64,000 nt of DNA from Nostoc sp. MG11 (GTDB taxonomy: Bacteria > Cyanobacteriota > Cyanobacteriia > Cyanobacteriales > Nostocaceae), in NCBI RefSeq assembly GCF_014904695.1, contig NZ_JACXXN010000007.1, forward strand, positions 1-64,000, in the 5' to 3' direction. The position numbers and the translations under genes are program-made. Below are positions 19,147 through 29,237 of this stretch, in pieces; within the stretch, counting starts at the first letter, position 1; each line of letters begins with the position of its first letter. The notes under the pieces were generated by a model that was given only the letters and a program-made list of their open reading frames with translations, was not told the origin of the DNA and made no database searches.

Positions 19147-19791
19147 ATGATATCAAAACAGCAATCAGAATGTTATTATCAGGAGCTACTGCGCGACTCG
19201 TACTATTGCCACAACCTGGAAAAGATTGCTCGCAAATATACTAGGAACACAGGCTTATCTTGGGAAGATGCTATTCAGTCGGCTCATTTAAAAGTTTTTC
19301 AAGCTGTTCAAGCTGCCAAGTTTCGACAAGGTGGAATAGAAGAATTTTATCACTGGGCGGCTACAGTAGCTAAATGTGAAATTATTGATTTTGTTCGTAA
19401 AGAAAGTTTGCGGAATTGTCAGAGTTTAGACTGTAACATTCCTGGAACAGATATATCGCTGTTAGATACTATTCCCGATGAATTCTGTACTTTGGAAGCA
19501 ACAGAGCGTGCAGATTTAATTGTTAAAGCGATAGAAGCGATTTACCAACTTGATCAAAGTTATCCTCATCAAAAGTATCTCAAACTATGGCAAGAGAAGA
19601 TTAATGGGAAAACCCAAACTCAAATTGCTGCTGAATTGGAAGTTAGCCAGGGTGAAATATCCAAGCGGTGGGAGGAACTTGTAGGACGCATCGCTGAGGT
19701 GCTAGGATTATTAAAATTTGAAGATGTTAAGCGACAACAAGCAAATTGCAAGCAGAAGACAGGACGCGATCGCTCAACAAAGCAGTGGTAA
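19147..19791 (+). CDS. Sigma-70-family (ECF-like) RNA polymerase sigma factor
   Basis: The 214-residue protein has a sigma region 2-like segment (about 20-85; LSWEDAIQSAHLKVFQAV, then FYHWAATVAKCEIIDFVRKE) and a region 4 helix-turn-helix (about 145-190; INGKTQTQIAAELEVSQGEISKRWEEL). No region 1 or 3 is present, as in ECF sigma factors. The C-terminal tail is basic and probably disordered. No anti-sigma factor is recognisable next door; the following gene is unknown. The start ATG at 19147 has only a weak ribosome site. Confidence 0.75.
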   Translation: MISKQQSECYYQELLRDSYYCHNLEKIARKYTRNTGLSWEDAIQSAHLKVFQAVQAAKFRQGGIEEFYHWAATVAKCEIIDFVRKESLRNCQSLDCNIPGTDISLLDTIPDEFCTLEATERADLIVKAIEAIYQLDQSYPHQKYLKLWQEKINGKTQTQIAAELEVSQGEISKRWEELVGRIAEVLGLLKFEDVKRQQANCKQKTGRDRSTKQW

Positions 19792-19968
19792 ATAAAGAAA
19801 GCGATTGTCCAGAATTATAAAGATTAAAACAAGTCGTTATAATTGGACGCGATCGCTCGTTAACTTATATATGGATACAACTAAACTCCCAATCCCAACT
19901 CGTCAGCCATTCGCGTCGGGAGATATAGATTTATGCGTATAAACTTGAGTAACAAGCAAGGATGTAAT

Positions 19969-20583
19969 ATGCCAACACCGCAACCTGGAGAAATCTGGGA
20001 AGTGAGTCGCTTGGTGCAAAGTCCTCTAGAGTTCTCAAGTAAAGAGCAACAGATTTTCTACTCCTCTTCAGTACAAAGATTTTTAGCAAAAAACTCTCCA
20101 CCGCGCTATGTGATGATTGTCAAAGAGCCTGAACCAGTTATAGAGACACAAGAATGGCTGATTGTTTCTGTAATGATGTTCTCTTTAAAAACAGATTTTA
20201 TAAGTGATGTAGATTTGCTAATTCCTACAAAAATATCAGGGCTATATCAAGATTTGCTAGCTGAAACTTGGCATATAATTCCTGCATTAACTTGTAACTT
20301 GTTACGGTCGGTTGGTAAAAGAATATCTCGCCAAATTTATGATTATCTGCTGGCAGTAGGAGACTATTATCACGGGTTAATTGATGAATTACCACCCGAA
20401 ATATCAGAAATACATAGAAGTTTATCTGCTACAAAAGACTCTAAAACTCAATATTTTCATGAACAGGAAGAAGCCTGGAGTGATGTGTTAACTTTGCCAG
20501 TGGCAGCTTACCATACATATTTGAAAAGTAAAAAATTTACGGATGCAGTATTAGATGAGGCGTTAAATTTAGAACAGGACTAA
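19969..20583 (+). CDS. Hypothetical protein next to the sigma factor
   Basis: A protein of 204 residues. I start at the ATG at 19969 (MPTPQPGEIWEV), which has an AGGA site; the frame is open to 19933. The N-terminal part, PGEIWEVSR followed by PPRYVMIVKEPEP and EEWLIVSVM-like strands, recalls small beta-barrel regions of toxin-like MazF/PemK proteins (GEIWxV, then PRYVMIV), but I cannot support a toxin call. The rest is helical. It follows the sigma factor by 177 bp on the same strand and may be co-regulated with it. Confidence 0.6.
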   Translation: MPTPQPGEIWEVSRLVQSPLEFSSKEQQIFYSSSVQRFLAKNSPPRYVMIVKEPEPVIETQEWLIVSVMMFSLKTDFISDVDLLIPTKISGLYQDLLAETWHIIPALTCNLLRSVGKRISRQIYDYLLAVGDYYHGLIDELPPEISEIHRSLSATKDSKTQYFHEQEEAWSDVLTLPVAAYHTYLKSKKFTDAVLDEALNLEQD

Positions 20584-20771
20584 ATCGAATGCTATCAAGC
20601 TTTAGCTCTTTGCCATCTGTACTTCTGCTTCTCTGCGCCAGGCTAATTCATACTTTTACTCAGCAACGCCAAATTCCAGATAAAGATTTTGTTCGTAGTG
20701 AGCAATTTATTGCTCTGCATAAGGCTTTAAAGGGCTAAAGCCCCTGACTACAAGCTTTTATCTTGCAAAAG

Positions 20772-20805
20772 AAAATGGGTATGGTAGCAAAACCATACCC
20801 ATTTT
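20772..20805. terminator. Strong bidirectional hairpin terminator
   Basis: A perfect 14-bp stem (AAAATGGGTATGGT, loop AGCAAA, ACCATACCCATTTT) ends in a T run on both strands. It closes ftsH, whose stop is at 20825 on the minus strand, and can also stop transcripts coming from the left. A GGGCTAAAGCCC palindrome at 20732-20743 next to it belongs to a dispersed repeat type. Confidence 0.85.
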
Positions 20806-20824
20806 TATGATTTCCCAACAGCTA

Positions 20825-22711
20825 TTACAGCTGCGGTACGTATTGCTGTTTTTCTGGCACATCAGTGTACTCAGCTACTATTTGGCGGAATTCTTCGCCG
20901 TCAATAGTCTCTTTTTCGATGAGCAGATCTACTAAGCGATCAGTGACCGTGCGATGGTCACGTATAACCTTCTTGGCTGTTTCGTAACAATCTTCGACGA
21001 TCGCCCGGACTTGGCCATCGATGCGGGAGGCGATGGATTCAGAATATTCTGATCGCGTTGTCCAGTCACGACCTAAGAATACTTCTCCTTGTTGGCTTTC
21101 CAGTGACAGCGGACCTAGGTCAGACATTCCAAAACGTGTCACCATCTGCCTTGCCATTCCTGACAACTGCTGCAAGTCTCCACCTGCACCTGTTGTCACT
21201 TCCGCAGGGCCAAAAATCACTTCTTCGGCGGCGCGACCACCCAAAGCGCCTGTAATCCTGGCTTTGAGTTGAGAACGGGAGATTAATCCTTGTTCTTCGT
21301 TGGGAGTAAACCAAGTTAAACCTTGTGCTTGTCCTCGTGGGATCAGAGTGACTTTCTGCACAGGGTCGTGGTCTTTTAACAAAGTTCCAACTAAAGCGTG
21401 TCCGATTTCGTGGTAAGCAATTAAGCGCTTGCTCTTGCTGTCTACCAAGGGAGTACCTTCCATCCCTGCGACTACTCGATCAACAGCATCATCGATTTCG
21501 CGGAGGGTGATCGCTTCTTTGCGTCTTCTGGCGGTGAGAATGGCAGCTTCGTTGAGTAAGTTGGCTAAGTCAGCGCCAGTGAATCCGGGAGTGCGGCGAG
21601 CGATCGCATCTAGTGATACGCTTGCGTCTAGTTTCTTGTTGCGTGCATGAACTTGCAAGATTTCCAAACGCCCTTTAATGTCTGGTGCATCAACAGTTAC
21701 TTGGCGGTCAAAGCGTCCTGGACGTAACAATGCTGAGTCTAATACGTCGGGACGGTTGGTAGCAGCAATAATAATGATGCCAGTATTACCTTCAAAGCCG
21801 TCCATTTCGGTTAGCAGTTGGTTGAGAGTTTGCTCTCTTTCGTCGTTACCGCCACCGATCCCAGCACCCCGTTGCCGTCCAACGGCGTCGATTTCATCAA
21901 TAAAGATAATACAAGGAGCGTTGTCTTTAGCTTTCTTGAAAAGGTCGCGTACACGGGATGCACCTACACCAACAAACATTTCCACGAATTCCGAACCAGA
22001 AATGCTGAAGAATGGTACACCTGCTTCACCAGCGATCGCTTTTGCTAAGAGAGTTTTACCAGTTCCCGGAGGCCCTACTAACAGCACTCCTTTAGGAATG
22101 CGTGCGCCTACAGCGGTAAATCTTTCTGGCTGTTTAAGGAAGGTGACAACTTCTTGCAGTTCTTCTTTAGCTTCTTCAATGCCTGCTACATCGTCAAATT
22201 TGACGCCAGTTTTTGCTTCCATTTGGAAGCGAGCACGGGATTTACCGAAGTTCATCGCTTGACCTGGCCCGCCGGGAAGGTTGCTAGAGCGCCGGAACAA
22301 AAAGAACAATCCAGTAATCAATAAAATTGGGAAAATAAGATTGCCCAATAATCCCCAAATTGCGCCATCGTTCCGCATGGGGTGAGCATCGAAATTGATT
22401 CCTTTTTGTTTGAGCTTGCTAATTAACTCAGGAGCGTTAACAGGCAGATCTACCCGCCACCGTTGTGTACGATTTTCGATATCTTGATCAGCGGCTTCGA
22501 CAATTGCTGTTCTACCGCCTTCGTACAGATCCACATTGGTAACGCGATCGGCGTCTAAGTATTCTAGAAAGCGACCATAGGTCATGCGGGTATTGGCGGC
22601 ATTCTTACTCATATCGGCAGGAGCGCCAGCAAATGCCCCTTGCCAGAAGAAAAAGCCAATTACCAAAGCCGGCAACGTCCAGAGTACTAGGACTCTCCAA
22701 GAGAATTTCAT
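20825..22711 (-). CDS. ftsH: ATP-dependent zinc metalloprotease FtsH (FtsH2-type)
   Basis: The 628-residue membrane AAA+ protease has a short N-terminal helix (residues 6-28), a lumenal domain and a second helix (about 120-140, [19 protein letters not shown]). The AAA domain has [23 protein letters not shown] and the arginine finger region RPGRFDRQ. The peptidase domain carries the zinc motif HEIGH near residue 431. The [14 protein letters not shown] start, the [15 protein letters not shown] segment and the [15 protein letters not shown] tail match the cyanobacterial FtsH2 type as I know it. FtsH2, in complex with FtsH3, degrades photodamaged D1. It is transcribed alone. Confidence 0.93.
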   Translation of the reverse strand: MKFSWRVLVLWTLPALVIGFFFWQGAFAGAPADMSKNAANTRMTYGRFLEYLDADRVTNVDLYEGGRTAIVEAADQDIENRTQRWRVDLPVNAPELISKLKQKGINFDAHPMRNDGAIWGLLGNLIFPILLITGLFFLFRRSSNLPGGPGQAMNFGKSRARFQMEAKTGVKFDDVAGIEEAKEELQEVVTFLKQPERFTAVGARIPKGVLLVGPPGTGKTLLAKAIAGEAGVPFFSISGSEFVEMFVGVGASRVRDLFKKAKDNAPCIIFIDEIDAVGRQRGAGIGGGNDEREQTLNQLLTEMDGFEGNTGIIIIAATNRPDVLDSALLRPGRFDRQVTVDAPDIKGRLEILQVHARNKKLDASVSLDAIARRTPGFTGADLANLLNEAAILTARRRKEAITLREIDDAVDRVVAGMEGTPLVDSKSKRLIAYHEIGHALVGTLLKDHDPVQKVTLIPRGQAQGLTWFTPNEEQGLISRSQLKARITGALGGRAAEEVIFGPAEVTTGAGGDLQQLSGMARQMVTRFGMSDLGPLSLESQQGEVFLGRDWTTRSEYSESIASRIDGQVRAIVEDCYETAKKVIRDHRTVTDRLVDLLIEKETIDGEEFRQIVAEYTDVPEKQQYVPQL

Positions 22712-23193
22712 TTTAATTTGCCTTTAGATACCTATACAACTCATCAGCTTTAGCAACCGAATGGTTCATCACTCTGTCACTATATAGCTGTGAAACGGAT
22801 ATTTATAAATCCATTTTGTTTAATTTGATGTCTTATATGCACTGCCATAGAACCACTGGGGCATTACGACGATGCTATCAAGAATCTTAATCAAATTTAA
22901 CTTAATTTTAATACAGCTTGGATAAACAAGCAGAGAATTTCAAATGAAAGCGTCATAAGGTGACGCTGCTTAAATCGTCGTAGAAGCTAAAAATCAGCAA
23001 TATTGAATAGCAGATACATAAAATTAGCGATCGCTTGGGCGTTGTCTGAAACACAATCAACCAAACTTTATGCGGAATTTTACTGAGAAGTTTAGCTCAA
23101 CTTGCTTACCAGCAAAATAAAATTTATTCAGTAAATATACGATAAAATAAAAGAAAACTTAAGTGTGCTGTTATTCTTCCTCTATGCCTTTAC
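22712..23193. other. 482-bp region upstream of ftsH
   Basis: It lies upstream of ftsH and downstream of a small secreted-protein gene on the same strand. It is AT-rich and has one HIP1-like GCGATCGC. No frame, RNA gene or clear hairpin is evident. The ftsH promoter and a long 5' leader presumably lie here. Confidence 0.4.
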
Positions 23194-23691
23194 CTACTTA
23201 ATTTCTGTTGTAATTTGTAGAGTGTAAGGAAGATACTTGCCTTGGTTATAGGAACCAACCCAAATTTGGTAACTTCCAGGAAGCCATTCACCAATAATAC
23301 CGGAATTTTTGCCATCAAAATCATCATTGCACCAAGTACCACCGGGGCCCTTAACAATCATGGTGGTGTCTTCAGGACTTTGCACTTGCAGCCTCAAGTA
23401 GTCAAATTTACTTGTTAATACCAAAGTATGGTCTGGTGTTTCATCAACAAATCCATTACAAGGGCCCGTGGCTGTCTCGCCTCTTCCGGCCACTTGGTTC
23501 CCAGATACTAAGCCACCACTCATACCGCGAACTATCATGGGGTCTGGAGAAAATTGGCGATCAATGGTGACATCTCCAAATATGGTTGGCATTTCCTCAG
23601 CATCAGATGTGGTATTAATTGCCGATGTCATGAAGAGTATAACCATCATGAAAGATATTCTCATTCCTCTATTGAGTGTTTTTTTTCGCAT
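23194..23691 (-). CDS. Small secreted protein with a PPC-like domain
   Basis: A 165-residue protein with an N-terminal signal peptide (basic MRKKTLNRGMR, hydrophobic ISFMMVILFMTSAI, then a small-residue cleavage region). The mature part has two cysteines (GPCNGF and GTWCNDD) that could form a disulfide. A beta pattern DHTLVLTSKFDYLRLQV, TTMIVKGPGG and LPGSYQIWVGSY resembles bacterial pre-peptidase C-terminal (PPC) modules, in which a jelly-roll strand ends in Y-I-WVG-Y. The function is unknown; an exported binding or processing module is plausible. Confidence 0.7.
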   Translation of the reverse strand: MRKKTLNRGMRISFMMVILFMTSAINTTSDAEEMPTIFGDVTIDRQFSPDPMIVRGMSGGLVSGNQVAGRGETATGPCNGFVDETPDHTLVLTSKFDYLRLQVQSPEDTTMIVKGPGGTWCNDDFDGKNSGIIGEWLPGSYQIWVGSYNQGKYLPYTLQITTEIK

Positions 23692-23830
23692 TGTAATTAA
23701 GTTCGTTCCTAAGTGTTATTAAAGACATGAATTTTACACACTTAGTTCCTAATATTAATATGAGGATAATTGACTACTTGTTTCAAGTTTAAGATTTATT
23801 GTTTCTATGGTTGCTCTAACTTATGGATAA

Positions 23831-23854
23831 GGACGCACAAACAAATGTGCGTCC
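23831..23854 (-). terminator. Hairpin downstream of gltX
   Basis: GGACGCACA and TGTGCGTCC form a perfect 9-bp stem with a 6-base loop, 39 bases past the gltX stop. It has no strong T run, and a related palindrome lies at 6897-6916, so it may be a dispersed repeat acting as a terminator. Confidence 0.5.
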
Positions 23855-23892
23855 CTAACATCTCAAATATTTCTAAAAATTAGAAGCGATCG

Positions 23893-25335
23893 CTAATTGG
23901 CTTCTGTTATGGCTCTATTCAAGCGCAGCTTGTCTAAACCGATCTGATTGAGTAGTAACCAGGATTGGATGAGGTCAGGGCCATGAACATCTCCGGTTAA
24001 GGCTGCTCGGAGCGATCGCATGACTAAGCCTTTTTTAACGTTTTGCCCTTTTACCACTTGTTTAATAATGTCCTGAGCAGAGGCTTCCGACAGTTGCGGT
24101 TGGTTTTCTAAGGCTGTAATTATACCCTGGATTGCTGTAGCAGAACCTTCTTGCTTGAGTTGTGTACTGGCTTCATCGCTAAATTCAATGTCGCTGAAAA
24201 ACAGTTGTGTCATTGGTACAGCATCCACTAGACGAGTCAAGCTCTGGCTAATTAAAGCTACTAGCTGTTCTAGCCAGGGGCGAGTCCGTCCGCCATCAAA
24301 TTGATACCCAACTGCTTGCCAAAAGGGTATGAGTAAATCTGTGAGCTTATCTACTGGCGTACTGTGAATATACTGACTATTCAACCAATCTAGCTTTGCC
24401 CAGTCAAATTTTGCGCCTGCTTTATTCACGCGCTCAAAGCTAAACTCTTTGGCTGCTGCTTCTAAAGTAAATATTTCTTGAGTTGAGTCTGGGGGCGACC
24501 AACCTAGCAATGTCATGTAATTTACCAAAGCTTCAGCAGTAAAGCCCAATTGCTTAAAGTCAAATATTGAAGTAACACCATCCCGCTTAGAAAGCTTGCG
24601 CCCATCCATATTCAAAATTAGTGGCGCGTGGGCAAAATCAGGTATGTTTGCACCCAAAGCTTCATAAAGTAGAATTTGCTTGGCGGTATTGGCGATGTGA
24701 TCTTCTCCCCGGATGACATGGGTGATTTGCATATCGATGTCATCCACTACAACTACAAAGTTATATAGTGGTTGACCACTACCTTCTTCTGAAGCACGGG
24801 CGATGACCATATCTCCACCCAAATCGCTACCTCGCCAAGACATCTTTCCCCGTACTAAGTCATTCCAGACAATTTCCCGCCCATCTTCGATTTTGAAGCG
24901 AATCACATAAGAGCGACCTTCTGCTTCAAAGGCGGCGCGTTGTTCTGGGGTGAGGTTACGGTGACGATTGTCATAGCGGGGTGCTTCGTTTCTGGCTTTC
25001 TGAGCCTCTCGGAGAGCTTCTAGTTCTTCAGAGGTGGTATAACAGCGATAAGCTAATCCTTGATCTAACAGTTTTTGTACTGCTTCTTTGTAAAGATCTA
25101 AGCGTTGGGATTGAAAAAGTGGCCCTTCATCCCAGTTTAGTCCCAGCCAGCGCAGCCCTTCGAGAATATTTTCAGTGTATTCGGGACGCGATCGCTCCAG
25201 GTCTGTATCTTCTATTCGCAGGATAAATTTCCCACCGTGGTGGCGAGCAAACAACCAGTTAAATACAGCTGTTCTGGCTGTACCAATATGTAAATTGCCA
25301 GTCGGACTTGGAGCAATACGGACTCTAACAGTCAC
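23893..25335 (-). CDS. gltX: Glutamyl-tRNA synthetase
   Basis: Charges tRNA-Glu, and in cyanobacteria also supplies Glu-tRNA for tetrapyrrole synthesis and for tRNA-Gln transamidation. The class I signatures are [14 protein letters not shown] near the N-terminus and KLSKRDG near residue 245. The C-terminal helical anticodon-binding domain is complete. I start at GTG 25335 ([13 protein letters not shown]), preceded by an AGAGAGAA ribosome site. An upstream TTG at 25356 would add seven residues not expected in the family. From the GTG the protein has 480 residues, a normal length. Confidence 0.93.
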   Translation of the reverse strand: MTVRVRIAPSPTGNLHIGTARTAVFNWLFARHHGGKFILRIEDTDLERSRPEYTENILEGLRWLGLNWDEGPLFQSQRLDLYKEAVQKLLDQGLAYRCYTTSEELEALREAQKARNEAPRYDNRHRNLTPEQRAAFEAEGRSYVIRFKIEDGREIVWNDLVRGKMSWRGSDLGGDMVIARASEEGSGQPLYNFVVVVDDIDMQITHVIRGEDHIANTAKQILLYEALGANIPDFAHAPLILNMDGRKLSKRDGVTSIFDFKQLGFTAEALVNYMTLLGWSPPDSTQEIFTLEAAAKEFSFERVNKAGAKFDWAKLDWLNSQYIHSTPVDKLTDLLIPFWQAVGYQFDGGRTRPWLEQLVALISQSLTRLVDAVPMTQLFFSDIEFSDEASTQLKQEGSATAIQGIITALENQPQLSEASAQDIIKQVVKGQNVKKGLVMRSLRAALTGDVHGPDLIQSWLLLNQIGLDKLRLNRAITEAN

Positions 25336-25518
25336 AGTTAATTCTCTCTTTTGCAAAAAATGATAAATCTTAGCTTATGACTAAGCCTTGGTTTTGAGTC
25401 CTTAGAGATGCGATTTATCGCGTTTGTACTGAGTCTAAGAACTGTTGACTTTGCGTCATCACCATTACCTATGTCTAATTTATATAATACTCAGGACTCA
25501 AAATTTATGAATCTAGAA

Positions 25519-25592
25519 CGGGACTGACGGGGCTCGAACCCGCAACTTCCGCCGTGACAGGGCGGTGCTCTAACCAATTGAACTACAGTCCC
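25519..25592 (-). tRNA. tRNA-Asp (GTC)
   Basis: Read on the minus strand, the 7-bp acceptor stem is GGGACTG/CAGTCCC with discriminator G. The D arm has AGTTCAATTGGTTAGAGC, the anticodon loop is CTGTCAC (anticodon GTC), and the T arm is GCGGG-TTCGAGC-CCCGT. The CCA is not encoded. It lies between gltX and the kinase genes. Confidence 0.95.
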
Positions 25593-25737
25593 TTAATTGG
25601 CAACTTTGTTATTATGCCTATTTTTTTCTTATTTGTCAAGTACTAAAGCCAATGCCTTTAGGTTAAGGGGTATAGGGTATTGGTAATTTTTTCCCTATGC
25701 TAAAAAAATACGCTCCTTGTCGGCGTAGTTTTTGAAA

Positions 25738-27264
25738 TCAAATATGCCCTGATACTACAACCTGGGGCTTTGATTCCAAACGCTGTAACATTTGGGATTG
25801 CATTTGCTTATACTGCTGCTTTAACAGGTGTTTGCTTAAATGAGGTTGAGAAGAGGGTGGTAGGTTTTGACTCTGTTTTGTCCAAGTTTTTAACATTTGC
25901 TGCTGAGTTGGATCGATGTAGCTACTGAGAACATTAGTACAGGTATGTGGTGCTTCTAGAGTAAAGAAAATCAAAGGGTAGTGTTCATTTTCAGCTAGAG
26001 ACTGCACCAGCCTACGATTTTGGAGATTTTGCATATCTAGGTAGCAGGGTAGCCACTTAGGAGTCAGTTGCTGATTGTAGAGTAAAGTTACCCAAAGTAG
26101 CATTGGGTGTGGAGATTTGATGAAGATAAACTGGTTGTAACGGTTAGAAAGAGTATGGTTTTTAATTTCCTGTTTTGGCAACATCAGCCATAGTGCTGCT
26201 ACAAATTCTTGTTTTATATCGAGAAGTCGGGAAAATACAATTTCTTGAATTGGTTTATCCTGGGGCCAGAGAAGTTGCCAACAGGTTTGTTCTACTGTGG
26301 TAGATAAACCAGAAACTAAGGGGCTGCTGGGGATAGATTTGGCAGGTAAACTTTTAGAAAAACTGAGATAGTCAGGCTGTCCTAAACTTTCTAATACGCG
26401 CAATATTTGGGCGATATTTTGCGGGCGATCGCTTGCTTTTTTAGCAAGACAAGCCATGATTAAATTATCTAGCTCTTGAGGTAATTTGAGAGCAGGATTA
26501 ACATCTGCGATCGCTTGTGGTGGTTCAAAGTGATGCGCTTTATACCAAGCACCAAAGTAGTCGGTTTCTGGTTGCCAGGGTTTTTTACCTGTCAGCATCT
26601 CAAACATCATTACACCTAGGCTATAAATATCAGAACGACTATCTAGTTTTTCCCCATCTAGTTGTTCCGGTGAGCAATAAGGTAAAGTGCCATTAAATCC
26701 TCTGCTAGTGCTGGCAGTTGATGTATAGTTTAAAAACTTGGCAATACCAAAGTCTAAAATCTTAACTAATTTATCTAATATTGGATCAGGAATAACCAAT
26801 ATATTTGCAGGCTTAATATCTCTATGAACTAATGGATAAACTTTGCCATCAATATTAATACCTTGATGAGCACACTGCAAACCTAAACAAATCTGGCGCA
26901 AGAGTGTTACAAACATTGGCAATGACAGCGGAATCAAATCTTTTAAACTCTTACCGCATAGATATTCCATGACGTAGAACGGTTTACCTTTTTCGCTCAC
27001 ACCATAATCATACGCCCGCACAATATGTACACTTCTTTGGCTTAAAGCTGCACTCATTAAAGCTTCACGAGCAAAGTCTTGTTGCATCTTAGTATTAGCA
27101 ACAGTCTGAGCCAAAAATTTGATAGCAACTGGTGTTCCCCCTAACAAAATATCATCGGCTAAAAAAACTTCACCCATGCCACCGCTACCAATTAACTGCT
27201 TGAGTTGATAACGATTAGCAAGCAACCCCGTATTACTTAGAGACGCAAATGGGCTTTTATTCAC
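25738..27264 (-). CDS. Serine/threonine protein kinase
   Basis: A 508-residue Hanks-type kinase. The kinase domain (about 18-290) has the glycine loop IGSGGMGEVF, the invariant Lys in VAIKFLA, the catalytic loop VHRDIKPANIL, the DFG motif ILDFGIAKF, CSPEQLDG and DIYSLGVMMFEML. The C-terminal part (about 330-508) is a shared, unnamed domain (WQLLWPQDKPIQEIVFSRLL, then WLMLPKQEIKNH) that also occurs in the next upstream kinase. I see no membrane helix, so it is probably cytosolic. Its substrates are unknown. It is a paralogue of the neighbour at 27366-28970, 101 bp away on the same strand. Confidence 0.92.
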   Translation of the reverse strand: MNKSPFASLSNTGLLANRYQLKQLIGSGGMGEVFLADDILLGGTPVAIKFLAQTVANTKMQQDFAREALMSAALSQRSVHIVRAYDYGVSEKGKPFYVMEYLCGKSLKDLIPLSLPMFVTLLRQICLGLQCAHQGINIDGKVYPLVHRDIKPANILVIPDPILDKLVKILDFGIAKFLNYTSTASTSRGFNGTLPYCSPEQLDGEKLDSRSDIYSLGVMMFEMLTGKKPWQPETDYFGAWYKAHHFEPPQAIADVNPALKLPQELDNLIMACLAKKASDRPQNIAQILRVLESLGQPDYLSFSKSLPAKSIPSSPLVSGLSTTVEQTCWQLLWPQDKPIQEIVFSRLLDIKQEFVAALWLMLPKQEIKNHTLSNRYNQFIFIKSPHPMLLWVTLLYNQQLTPKWLPCYLDMQNLQNRRLVQSLAENEHYPLIFFTLEAPHTCTNVLSSYIDPTQQQMLKTWTKQSQNLPPSSQPHLSKHLLKQQYKQMQSQMLQRLESKPQVVVSGHI

Positions 27265-27365
27265 TTTAATAACCTCTGCTACTGACGCAATTCAAAATTA
27301 TAAATTACAATCTAAAAGTTTTATCATCTACTATAGCGAAAATCTTCATTTCTTATAATGAAGTT

Positions 27366-28970
27366 TCAATGATTTGACAAAAGTTTAAAAAAAATCCCTA
27401 ATAATTTATTCATCCAATCTTTTAAACTTACTTTTTCACTTGTTTGATGCATTACCAATTTTCGTATTATATCCAATTTGAGCTTTTCATACTCTGCTTT
27501 GAGAATGCTTTTAGCTTGCTTAGGCAGAATACAATTATTTGATTCTTGACTCATATCTAACCAATCTGCAAGTTGTTGGCGCTGACTAGCTGTGAGATTT
27601 AAAGTCATTACGTGGGAGCAGCGATTTGGGTTTTCTAGAGGGAAAAATAGAAGATGGTAGTAACCTGTTTCTGATAAAGATCGCACTATTTTTTCCCCTT
27701 TATTATCTTTGAAATCTAAGAAATAAGATAACCATCTAGTTAGAGAAAGCTGGGCATCATATAGTACTGTTACCCACAACAACATTGGGTATAAATTCAT
27801 TTTAGTAATAAATTCAGTGCCATGTGTTTTATCTAAAAACTTTGCAATCTCTTGTTTAGGTAACATTGCCCAGAAAGTGGGTATAGTGCCCTGAGATGTA
27901 GTTAACAAACAGGGAAAGCCAATTGGGGCAATTGGTTTATTTTTAGGCCAATTTCTCTGCAAACACTCTTTTTCTGATAATGACGTTACTGGTACTAATT
28001 GCACTGGAGAAACAAATTGAATGTTATCGCTTTTAGTAACAATATCAGTCTTTGTCTGTATCTGAAATTTTTCTAAAATGTCTAATATCTGGCTGATATT
28101 TTGAGGGCGATCGCTTACTTCTTTAGCTAAACAACTCATCAATAGTTTTTGTAATTCTTGCGGTATTTTTACTTGCGGATTGACTTCTTCAACTGTAGGT
28201 GGTGTCTGAAAACGATGTGCTTGATACCAAGTCCCAAAAGAGTTACTTTTTGTCTGAAATGGATGTTTTCCTGTTAACATCTCAAACATCAGCACTCCCA
28301 AACTATAAATATCAGATCTTACATCTAGCAGTTTGCGTCCTTCCATGTGTTCTGGAGAACAGTAAGGTAAACTGCCGATAAAAGAATCAGTCAGCGTCAT
28401 CCCACTCCGCTCTGTTAAAAACTTGGCAATGCCAAAATCAAGTATTTTAATACTTTCTCTATGTTTGCTATCTTCGCTAATGAATATATTTTCTGGTTTA
28501 ATATCTCTGTGAACAATCGGATAAATTTCTCCTTTAAAGCTGATACCTTGATGAGCGCATTGTAAACCTAAACAAATTTGATTACATATAGTCAAAAATT
28601 TAGATATTATTAAAGGTTGAATTTTCAAAATCTGTTTGAGATTTTTCCCCTGGAGATATTCCATTATATAAAATGGAACCTTTTCTTCAGTAACACCGTA
28701 ACTTAATACGCGCACAATGTATTTACTTTTTCGACCTAATTGAGCGCCAATAAAAATTTCTCTGGCAAATCGTTGTGACATTTGCTGATTCGCCAAACTA
28801 AGTGATAAAATTTTTACAGCAATGGGCATACCACCTTTAGCAGCATCTTCTGCGAGGTAAACTCTACCCATTCCACCTTTACCAATTAAATCTTTAATTA
28901 AATAACGATTATTTAAAAACTTTCCGAGGTAAATATCTAATTCGGCTTTTTGCCTTACCATATTATCCAA
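27366..28970 (-). CDS. Serine/threonine protein kinase (paralogue)
   Basis: A 534-residue Hanks-type kinase with IGKGGMGRVYLAED, the Lys in IAVKILS, VHRDIKPENIF, ILDFGIAKF, YCSPEHMEG and DIYSLGVLMFEMLTGK. The second half carries the same C-terminal domain as the downstream kinase (LQRNWPKNKPI, then WAMLPKQEIAKF and PMLLWVTVLYDAQLSL). The pair therefore arose by gene duplication; the proteins have clearly diverged along their length. The C-terminal 20 residues are hydrophobic (LLGIFFKLL) but too short for a confident membrane anchor. The two genes probably form one operon. Confidence 0.92.
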   Translation of the reverse strand: MDNMVRQKAELDIYLGKFLNNRYLIKDLIGKGGMGRVYLAEDAAKGGMPIAVKILSLSLANQQMSQRFAREIFIGAQLGRKSKYIVRVLSYGVTEEKVPFYIMEYLQGKNLKQILKIQPLIISKFLTICNQICLGLQCAHQGISFKGEIYPIVHRDIKPENIFISEDSKHRESIKILDFGIAKFLTERSGMTLTDSFIGSLPYCSPEHMEGRKLLDVRSDIYSLGVLMFEMLTGKHPFQTKSNSFGTWYQAHRFQTPPTVEEVNPQVKIPQELQKLLMSCLAKEVSDRPQNISQILDILEKFQIQTKTDIVTKSDNIQFVSPVQLVPVTSLSEKECLQRNWPKNKPIAPIGFPCLLTTSQGTIPTFWAMLPKQEIAKFLDKTHGTEFITKMNLYPMLLWVTVLYDAQLSLTRWLSYFLDFKDNKGEKIVRSLSETGYYHLLFFPLENPNRCSHVMTLNLTASQRQQLADWLDMSQESNNCILPKQAKSILKAEYEKLKLDIIRKLVMHQTSEKVSLKDWMNKLLGIFFKLLSNH

Positions 28971-29237
28971 TTGATTTTGTGATTCTATATTTAATAAAAT
29001 CTTGTTAATCGTTAATTAGATCTAAGACATATTTTAATGATTTTAGTAAATAAATCATTTCAGATAAAAATCACTACAAAAAAGGTTAAACATTATGTAA
29101 CATATTTATTAAGTTACGTGGTTGAGGAATTTCACTGAAACGATAAATAGGTGAGGTTAAGTTGTGTCGTTTAGACCGTGAATACACAGAAACAAGCAAA
29201 AATAACTGAACAAAGTAAAGACGCGATCGCCTTTATC

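Noticed and set aside
21678-22262. Long plus-strand frame opposite ftsH (194 residues)
   Set aside because: It is the antisense shadow of the strongly conserved AAA domain of ftsH and shows no protein motif.
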